Source: Anaeromyxobacter sp.
Lineage (GTDB): Bacteria > Myxococcota > Myxococcia > Myxococcales > Anaeromyxobacteraceae
Direction: 5' to 3'
Assembly: GCA_020028115.1 (NCBI GenBank)
Contig: JAHWYA010000194.1
Location: 1-5,117, forward strand
DNA length: 5,117 nucleotides
Within the stretch, counting starts at the first letter, position 1; the number at the start of each line of letters is the position of its first letter. This document shows, one piece after another, positions 1-4,192 of this stretch. The notes beneath the pieces were generated by a model. The model was given only the letters and a program-made list of their open reading frames with translations. It made no database searches and was not told where the DNA came from. Made by a program: the position numbers and the translations under genes.

Positions 1-168
1 GAGGTGGAGCGCGTTCTCGCCGGTGCCGCAGCCGAGATCGAGCACGTCGCCGACGATCTCCCCCTCCGCCGCGAGCGCCGCGATCTCGGGCTGCGGCCCG
101 CCGATGTCCCAGGGCGGCGTCCCGGCCCGGTAGGACGCCTCGAAGTCGAGCGGCGGTCGGTCGGACAT
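1..168 (-). CDS. Class I SAM-dependent methyltransferase, N-terminal part (truncated by window edge)
   Basis: Only the first 56 codons lie in the window; the gene runs off the left edge. The translation begins MSDRPPLDFEASYRAG, then has a TPPWDIGGPQPEI stretch (residues 17-29). At residues 42-51 it has VLDLGCGTGE, which is motif I, the glycine-rich SAM-binding loop after the first beta strand of Rossmann-fold methyltransferases. The PWDIG-PQP lead-in is common in small bacterial methyltransferases annotated simply as methyltransferase-domain proteins, some of them related to thiol or thiopurine methyltransferases. The substrate cannot be told from this fragment. The start is well fixed: an in-frame TAA lies at 180-178, and 168 is the only ATG after it. 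The gene is divergent from the membrane sulfatase gene. A -10-like TAAGAT sits six bases upstream of the ATG and no Shine-Dalgarno sequence is visible. Family assignment is firm; function is open. Confidence 0.88.
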   Translation of the reverse strand, partial: MSDRPPLDFEASYRAGTPPWDIGGPQPEIAALAAEGEIVGDVLDLGCGTGENALHL

Positions 169-174
169 GTCGTC

Positions 175-180
175 ATCTTA
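175..180 (-). promoter_or_regulatory. Candidate -10 element for the methyltransferase gene (possible leaderless start)
   Basis: Read on the minus strand this is TAAGAT, matching TATAAT at four of six positions. It is one of very few AT-rich stretches in the spacer. It ends six bases before the ATG at 168, so initiation about seven bases downstream would fall on the A of the ATG and give a leaderless mRNA. No convincing -35 lies 16-19 bases upstream. TTGGCG (215-220) is too far away at 34 bases. The call rests on position and base composition only. Confidence 0.3.
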
Positions 181-183
181 ACG

Positions 184-208
184 GGGGCACGCCTCATCCG
201 GCTGCCCC
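184..208. repeat. Imperfect inverted repeat in the divergent spacer
   Basis: GGGGCA (184-189) pairs with TGCCCC (203-208). Inside it, GCC (191-193) pairs with GGC (200-202), leaving one unpaired C and a six-base loop. The repeat lies between the candidate methyltransferase -10 and the candidate -35 of the membrane sulfatase gene. It could therefore be an operator or a cruciform-type element. In DNA this GC-rich, such arms also arise by chance, so function is unproven. The rest of the 111-bp spacer (169-279) holds the two candidate promoters and a GCGGCCGC palindrome (232-239), and nothing else I recognise. Confidence 0.22.
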
Positions 209-241
209 TGCGCTCGCCAAGTCGGCTGCGCGCGGCCGCTT

Positions 242-271
242 TTGCTCCGCGGCCCGGTCCGGTGCTAGGGT
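242..271 (+). promoter_or_regulatory. Candidate extended -10 promoter of the membrane sulfatase gene
   Basis: TTGCTC (242-247) resembles a -35 box. After an 18-base spacer, TAGGGT (266-271) resembles a -10 box. TG at 263-264, one base ahead of it, makes an extended -10 (TGCTAGGGT). The -10 ends eight bases before the ATG at 280, so transcription would start at about 278-280 and the mRNA would be essentially leaderless. An alternative reading is that AGGG (267-270), nine bases from the ATG, is a weak Shine-Dalgarno sequence and the promoter lies further upstream. I favour the promoter because -35, TG and -10 are all spaced correctly. Confidence 0.45.
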
Positions 272-279
272 CCGCGCCG

Positions 280-2169
280 ATGTCCCTGTCACTCGCCCTG
301 CCCGGGGACCGGGCCGCCGGGCCGGGGCAGCGGTTCCCCGCGCTCCTCTGGTCGCTCCTCCACGTCCCGATCTTCCTCTGGCTGTTCGCGCCCGGGATCG
401 CCGCCGCGGTCCGCGCGACGCCGGAAGCGTTCCGGCCGTGGCTCTGGCCGACGTTCCTCCCGCAGGCGACCCTCATCGCGTTCGTCGCGTGGGTCCTCGC
501 GCTGCCGCTCTCGCTCGCCCCGCGCGCCTACCGGTACGCGGCGCCTGGCGCCGCGGCGCTCGTGACGGCGGTCGTCGCCCTCGACGCGCAGGTGTACGGC
601 TCGGTCGGCTTCCACCTGAACGGGTTCTTCTTCCGGGTGATGACGCAGGCGAACGCGCTCAAGGAGGCGGGCGTCCCGCTCCGGAGCGTCCTCGTCTTCC
701 TCGGCGCCGTCGCGCTCTTCGCCGCGCTCGACGTGGCGGCGGGCGCCTGGTTCATCCGGCGCTTTCCTTCGCGGCGCCGCGCCTGGGTCCTCGCCCTCCT
801 CCTGGCCCTCGCCTCGACCGGCGAGCGCGTCTACGGCGCCCTCCTCGTCCACTTCGGCGGGCCCTCCATCTTCGCCGCCTCGACGGTGCTCCCGCTGCAG
901 CCGCCCGTGCGGATGGGGACCATCGCGCGGAAGGTGTTCGGCAAGCGCGGCGCCGATCCGTTCCAGGGCTCCGCGGCGTCGAAGCGCCTCCCGGCGGGCG
1001 TCGCCCCCGAGGCCATCCGCTTCACGCGCGCGCCGGACGTCCTCTTCCTCGTCACCGAGAGCCTCCCCGCGGCCCACCTGTCCGAGCGCACGATGCCGAA
1101 CCTGTGGCGGCGCGGGCTGGACGGGGCCCGGTTCGAGCGGCACTACTCCGGCGCGTCCTCGACGAACTACACGCTCTTCACCCTGATGTACGGGCTGCAG
1201 GCGCAGAAGCTCGAGGCGACGGTCGGCGCCGGCCGCCGGCCGGTCCTCTTCCCCGCGCTCGCCGCGAACGGCTACCAGGTGAAGGTGCTCGCCGCCTCCT
1301 GCGTGGACTGGATGGACCTCAAGGACACCGTGTTCGGCGGCGTCCCCCCGGAGGACCTCCACACCTGGTGCGAGGGGGTCGAGCCGCCCGACCGCGACGC
1401 GACGATGATCCGCGTGGCCGAGGCGTTCGCGACACGGGCGGATCCGGCGAAGCCGATCTTTCTGTTCATGTTCTTCTTCGGGACCCACTTCAACTACTTC
1501 CACGACGCCGAGGACCGCCTCGACCTGCCGGAGTGGGACGGCGTGGACGCGCTCAAGGCGACGGCGGCGCCCGGCGAGCACGTGAAGAACCGCTCGCGGA
1601 ACGCCGCCCGCAAGATCGACCGGCTCACCGACGGGTTCCTCGCGCGGTTCGAGGCGGCGCGCGGGAAGCCGCCGCTCGTCGTCTTCACCGGCGACCACGG
1701 CGAGGAATTCCGCGAGAAGGGGCACATCGGGCACGGCTCGGCGGTGACGAGCGAGCAGATCCACGTCCCCGCCCTCTGGCTGGGCCCCGGCGTGCCGAAG
1801 GGCGTCCACGGCGAGCCGACGAGCCACAGCGACGTCGTGCCGACGCTCTTCGCGCTGCTCGGCGACGCGCACCCGCCCTCGCTCTACGCGGACGGGCTCT
1901 CGATGTTCGCCGCGCCGCCCGACCGGTTCGTCACGTCCACCGTCGGCTGGGAGCCCCAGTACGCGGTGATCGGGAAGGAGCTCAAGGTCGTGATGTACGC
2001 GGGCCTCGGCACCGCCGCGATCACCGACCCCGAGGACCGGCCGCTCCCCGACGGCCCCGCGCGGATGGCGCGGAGCGCGGGGCGGATCATGCGCGCGCTC
2101 CGCGGCGAGGCGCAGGACGCCGCGCAAGCCGCGGTGCCCGCCTCGGACGAGGGGAAGCGGGCGCAGTAG
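280..2169 (+). CDS. Inner-membrane sulfatase/phosphotransferase-fold protein, YejM/PbgA- and LtaS-like
   Basis: The protein has 629 residues. Its N-terminal part has five likely membrane helices, at about 21-43, 63-80, 88-106, 134-158 and 167-182. Residues 111-131 carry FHLNGFFFRVMTQANALKEAG, resembling the HLNGF-type signature after helix 3 in YejM/PbgA (DUF3413). A sulfatase/alkaline-phosphatase-fold domain (about 250-560) follows, predicted periplasmic. Candidate metal and catalytic residues are E260 (FLVTES), a Ser/Thr nucleophile near 293-295 (SGASSTNYTLF, best T295), H403 (FFGTHFNYFH), D472-H473 (FTGDHGEEF), and H482 and H485 (GHIGHG). Because the metal-site residues look intact, the domain may be an active hydrolase or transferase on lipid or glycan head groups. 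Enterobacterial YejM/PbgA instead works mainly in controlling LPS synthesis. The tail (610-629) is Ala-rich and charged, and the gene ends in tandem TAG TAG. The frame is open upstream to base 4, but that part runs antisense to the methyltransferase, so I start at ATG 280; GTG 262 is possible. Substrate is unknown. Confidence 0.85.
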   Translation: MSLSLALPGDRAAGPGQRFPALLWSLLHVPIFLWLFAPGIAAAVRATPEAFRPWLWPTFLPQATLIAFVAWVLALPLSLAPRAYRYAAPGAAALVTAVVALDAQVYGSVGFHLNGFFFRVMTQANALKEAGVPLRSVLVFLGAVALFAALDVAAGAWFIRRFPSRRRAWVLALLLALASTGERVYGALLVHFGGPSIFAASTVLPLQPPVRMGTIARKVFGKRGADPFQGSAASKRLPAGVAPEAIRFTRAPDVLFLVTESLPAAHLSERTMPNLWRRGLDGARFERHYSGASSTNYTLFTLMYGLQAQKLEATVGAGRRPVLFPALAANGYQVKVLAASCVDWMDLKDTVFGGVPPEDLHTWCEGVEPPDRDATMIRVAEAFATRADPAKPIFLFMFFFGTHFNYFHDAEDRLDLPEWDGVDALKATAAPGEHVKNRSRNAARKIDRLTDGFLARFEAARGKPPLVVFTGDHGEEFREKGHIGHGSAVTSEQIHVPALWLGPGVPKGVHGEPTSHSDVVPTLFALLGDAHPPSLYADGLSMFAAPPDRFVTSTVGWEPQYAVIGKELKVVMYAGLGTAAITDPEDRPLPDGPARMARSAGRIMRALRGEAQDAAQAAVPASDEGKRAQ

Positions 2170-2176
2170 TAGTCGC

Positions 2177-2196
2177 GGGCGTGGGAGTCCACGTCC
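2177..2196 (+). terminator. Weak terminator-like hairpin between convergent genes
   Basis: GGGCGTGG (2177-2184) pairs with CCACGTCC (2189-2196) around a GAGT loop, giving eight pairs including one G-U. It begins eight bases after the stop of the membrane sulfatase gene. No T-run follows, so it is not a textbook intrinsic terminator. In the minus direction the core still forms five pairs (CGTGG/CCACG). That suits a convergent junction where both transcripts must end, but the second arm lies inside the hexamer repeat and the pairing may be incidental. Confidence 0.25.
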
Positions 2197-2222
2197 ACGT
2201 CCACGTCGACGACCACGTCCAC
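2187..2222. repeat. Short tandem hexamer array (GTCCAC-type, six units)
   Basis: Six consecutive hexamers read GTCCAC, GTCCAC, GTCCAC, GTCGAC, GACCAC, GTCCAC. Four are identical and two differ by one base each. They fill most of the 68-bp convergent spacer between the membrane sulfatase gene and argB. On the minus strand, in frame after the argB stop, they would read as a run of alternating Val and Asp. They lie outside both genes, so this looks like a small satellite grown by replication slippage, though a protein-binding array cannot be excluded. Confidence 0.7.
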
Positions 2223-2237
2223 GGGGGCGTGCAACCG

Positions 2238-3056
2238 CTAGGTCGCGACGAGGACGGTCCCGGCGCTGCCCGGCTGCAGCACCGCCCGGACGAGGTCGCC
2301 CTCGCCGAGCTTGCCCACGATGACGACGGACTTCGCGCCGCCCGTGAGGACGTCGAACGACTCCTCGAGCTTCGGGATCATCCCGCCCGAGATCGTCCCG
2401 TCCTTCACCATCGCCTCGAACTCGGCGCGGGTGATCCGCGGGATCCGGCTGCGCGGATCCTTCACGTCGCGCAGGACCCCCGGCGTCGAGGTGACGAGCA
2501 CGAGGGCGTCCGCCCGGAGCGCCCCGGCGAGCTGGCTCGCCACCGTGTCGCCGTTGATGTTGAGCGCCTGCCCGTCGCGGTCGCAGCCGAGGCACGCGAG
2601 CACCGGCACGTAGCGGCGCTCGAACAGATCGCCGAGGAGCGGGAGGTTGAACCCCACGACGTCGCCGACGAGGCCGAGGTCGACCGGGGCGGGCCCCGCA
2701 CCCTGCATGACGCGAGGCGGCCGGCGCACCGCCTGGACCACGTGGCCGCTCGCGCCGTGCAGGCCGACGGGCATGACGCCGTTCGCGAGCAGCCGGGCGC
2801 AGAGGTCCACGTTGAGCTGGCCCGCGACCACGTACTTCATGACCTCGAGCGTCGCGGGGTCCGTGAACCGCCGCCCCGCGACCATCCGCGTCTCGAGGCC
2901 GAGCCTCTTCTGGAGCGCGGTCGCCTGGGGGCCGCCGCCGTGCACGATCGCGACGCGGTTCCAGCCCTCCACGAGGGCGCGGAGGTCTCGGGCGACGAGG
3001 TCGAGTTCCGGCGAGTGGACGATCTCGCCGCCGAGCTTCATGACGATGGTTTTCAT
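2238..3056 (-). CDS. argB: Acetylglutamate kinase (ArgB)
   Basis: The protein has 272 residues; E. coli ArgB has about 258. It is a cytosolic amino-acid-kinase-fold enzyme that phosphorylates the gamma-carboxylate of N-acetylglutamate with ATP, the second step of the ornithine/arginine pathway. Visible landmarks by family alignment are KLGGE (K7, phosphate binding), HGGGP (39-43), GRRFTD (61-66, R63 matching the substrate-binding Arg), LNINGD (165-170, N166 and D170) and SGGMIPKL (223-230, K229). All catalytic positions expected from E. coli ArgB are present. There is no N-terminal helix before the first beta strand; that helix marks the arginine-inhibited hexameric kinases, so this enzyme may be insensitive to arginine. 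The ATG overlaps the argC stop as ATGA, and the bases just upstream (GGCCTCC) contain no Shine-Dalgarno sequence, so translation probably depends on coupling to argC. The frame is open far upstream, but that part is antiparallel shadow over argC. An N-succinyl or other acyl substrate is possible. Confidence 0.95.
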   Translation of the reverse strand: MKTIVMKLGGEIVHSPELDLVARDLRALVEGWNRVAIVHGGGPQATALQKRLGLETRMVAGRRFTDPATLEVMKYVVAGQLNVDLCARLLANGVMPVGLHGASGHVVQAVRRPPRVMQGAGPAPVDLGLVGDVVGFNLPLLGDLFERRYVPVLACLGCDRDGQALNINGDTVASQLAGALRADALVLVTSTPGVLRDVKDPRSRIPRITRAEFEAMVKDGTISGGMIPKLEESFDVLTGGAKSVVIVGKLGEGDLVRAVLQPGSAGTVLVAT

Positions 3057-4117
3057 GGAGGCCAAGGGCCCGGGTCCGCGAGCGAGGCCGTCTCGTCGAG
3101 GCCGAGCATGAGGTTCATGTCCTGGATCGCCTGCCCCGCGCCGCCCTTCACGAGGTTGTCGATCGCGCCGAGGAGCGTGACCGTGCGGCGGCCGGCGCGC
3201 GCGGGGCCGGCGACGACGCCGACCTCCGCGTGGTTCGAGCTCGAGACCGCCGCGACCTCGGGGAGCCGGCGGCGCGGCACGCGGACGAACGGCTCGCCCG
3301 CGTAGGCCTCGCGGTAGAGCGCGTCGAGGCGCGCCTGCGTCCAGGCCTCGTCGAGCTCGACGAAGGCGGTCGCGAGGATCCCGCGGCCGAGCGGCGCGGA
3401 CACCGGCACGAGGCGCAGCGCGAGGTCGCGCGCCCCGGCCCCGCCGAGGAGCTGCTCGATCTCCGGGACGTGCTGGTGCTCGAGCGGCTTGTACGCGCGG
3501 AGGTTCGCCGAGCGGACCGGGTGGTGCGTCGCCGCGGACGGCGCCACGCCCGAGCCGGAGGAGCCGGTGATCCCCTGCACGTGGACGATCCCCTCGAGGA
3601 GGCCGGCCCGCGCGAGCGGCAGGAGCGCGAGCTCGATCGTCGTCGCGAAGCACCCCGGCGCGGCGACGAGCCGGGCGCCACGGATGGCCTCGCGGTGCTG
3701 CTCCGGGAGCCCGTAGGTGAACTCCGGGAGGAGCCCCGGCGCGGGGTGCGTCCGCCCGTAGTGACGGGCGTACGCGGACGCGTCGCGCAGGCGGAAGTCG
3801 CCGCTCATGTCGACGATCCGCAGCCCGGGGATCGCCGCGAGCTCCGGGACCTTCGTCGCCGACACGCCGTGCGGCAGCCCGAGCAGGACCACGTCCACTC
3901 CCCGCGCCGCCTCGGCGGGGGCGAGGTCCTCGAACACCAGCTCCGTCCGCCCCTCGAGGGCGGGGGCCGCCGCGGAGAGCGGCTCGCCGACGAGGTCGAT
4001 GGACGCGACCCGCACGAGCTCGACGTCGGGGTGGAGGAGGAGGCGCCGCACGAGCTCGGCGCCGCCGTACCCGGTGCCGCCGACCACGGCGGCGCGGTAG
4101 CGCTTGCCCGAGCCCAT
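3053..4117 (-). CDS. argC: N-acetyl-gamma-glutamyl-phosphate reductase (ArgC)
   Basis: The protein has 354 residues, a normal length. It catalyses NADPH-dependent reduction of N-acylglutamyl phosphate to the semialdehyde, the step after ArgB. GGTGYGGAEL (13-22) is the dinucleotide-binding loop, LPHGVS (81-86) and DMSGDFRL (103-110) are conserved core segments, C156 in APGCFATT is the catalytic thiol, and HQH (214-216) supplies the catalytic histidine. The C-terminal signature is AIDNLVKGGAGQAIQDMNLMLG (318-339). Two features are worth noting: APGCF replaces the common NPGCY, and the THHPVR, YREAYAGEPF and AIDNLVKG stretches also resemble Thermus LysY, the LysW-lysine pathway homologue. The partner kinase looks like ArgB, however, and no LysW is visible. 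The start is secure because an in-frame TAA lies at 4129-4127 and ATG 4117 is the first start after it. The gene leads an argC-argB operon and overlaps argB by four bases. Confidence 0.95.
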   Translation of the reverse strand: MGSGKRYRAAVVGGTGYGGAELVRRLLLHPDVELVRVASIDLVGEPLSAAAPALEGRTELVFEDLAPAEAARGVDVVLLGLPHGVSATKVPELAAIPGLRIVDMSGDFRLRDASAYARHYGRTHPAPGLLPEFTYGLPEQHREAIRGARLVAAPGCFATTIELALLPLARAGLLEGIVHVQGITGSSGSGVAPSAATHHPVRSANLRAYKPLEHQHVPEIEQLLGGAGARDLALRLVPVSAPLGRGILATAFVELDEAWTQARLDALYREAYAGEPFVRVPRRRLPEVAAVSSSNHAEVGVVAGPARAGRRTVTLLGAIDNLVKGGAGQAIQDMNLMLGLDETASLADPGPWPP

Positions 4118-4132
4118 GCGCAGCCCTTATAC
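4104..4132 (+). promoter_or_regulatory. Candidate promoter of the M20 hydrolase gene, overlapping the argC promoter
   Basis: TTGCCC (4104-4109) and TTATAC (4127-4132) are separated by 17 bases; reading the -10 as TATACC (4128-4133) gives 18. Transcription would start near 4139 and leave a leader of about 54 bases with the GAGGAG ribosome site near its end. The -35 lies inside the first codons of argC. The -10 lies on the same AT-rich island as the argC -10 on the other strand, so polymerase could probably not occupy both at once. Confidence 0.35.
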
Positions 4133-4155
4133 CGGCACCGCCCGGGCCCCGCCAG
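4126..4155 (-). promoter_or_regulatory. Candidate argCB promoter (possible leaderless start)
   Basis: On the minus strand TATAAG (4131-4126) matches TATAAT at five of six positions and is the only AT-rich island in the 75-bp spacer. It ends eight bases before the argC ATG, so transcription would start at about 4119-4117 and argC would have little or no leader. A weak -35 candidate, CTGGCG (4155-4150), sits 18 bases upstream. No purine-rich ribosome site lies in the eight bases before the ATG, which agrees with a leaderless start. I see no AT-rich ArgR-type box. Confidence 0.45.
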
Positions 4156-4165
4156 CGTGGGCCCG
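4143..4165. repeat. Inverted repeat CGGGCCC-N9-GGGCCCG in the argC/M20 spacer
   Basis: CGGGCCC (4143-4149) and GGGCCCG (4159-4165) are perfect seven-base inverted arms separated by nine bases. The repeat lies upstream of the argC -10, overlapping its -35 candidate, and within the predicted leader of the M20 gene. It could bind a dimeric regulator serving both genes, or form a hairpin in the M20 leader. Each arm contains GGGCCC, itself a palindrome, and the DNA is extremely GC-rich, so chance is a real alternative. Confidence 0.3.
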
Positions 4166-4181
4166 CCGCGCGCGCACCCGC

Positions 4182-4187
4182 GAGGAG
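4182..4187 (+). promoter_or_regulatory. Ribosome binding site of the M20 hydrolase gene
   Basis: GAGGAG ends five bases before the ATG at 4193 and is a strong Shine-Dalgarno match. It decides this start over the later in-frame ATG at codon 22. It is the only clear Shine-Dalgarno sequence among the gene starts in this window. Confidence 0.75.
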
Positions 4188-4192
4188 CCTCG

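Noticed and set aside
232..243. GCGGCCGC followed by TTTT as an intrinsic terminator
   Set aside because: Both flanking genes point away from this spacer, so no transcript needs to end here. The palindrome has no loop and the T-run is only four bases.
4..279. 92-codon N-terminal extension of the membrane sulfatase protein
   Set aside because: It runs antisense across the methyltransferase gene and through the candidate promoter, and shows no signal peptide or domain. ATG 280 directly precedes a normal cytoplasmic lead and the first membrane helix.
2433..2460. Cluster of three GATCC-type inverted repeats inside argB (GGATCCG and CGGATCC arms)
   Set aside because: It falls in codons for the conserved DPRSRIPRITR stretch of ArgB. 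Repeated Ile/Arg/Pro codons in GC-rich DNA explain it without a regulatory role.
289..2595. Very long minus-strand open frame (768 codons) opposite the membrane sulfatase gene
   Set aside because: The translation is Arg/Gly/Glu-rich with no recognisable domain. Its complement encodes a clear membrane protein and part of argB's opposite strand. Long antisense frames are expected at this GC content.
438..3305. Plus-strand open frame of 955 codons crossing the sulfatase gene, the convergent spacer, argB and part of argC
   Set aside because: It spans two real genes in other frames and a spacer, with low-complexity Arg/Pro/Ala composition and no family motif. It is a GC-driven shadow.
4118..4192. 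ArgR-type arginine operator upstream of argC
   Set aside because: No AT-rich imperfect palindrome of ArgR-box type is present. Only the TATA island and GC-rich inverted arms are seen.
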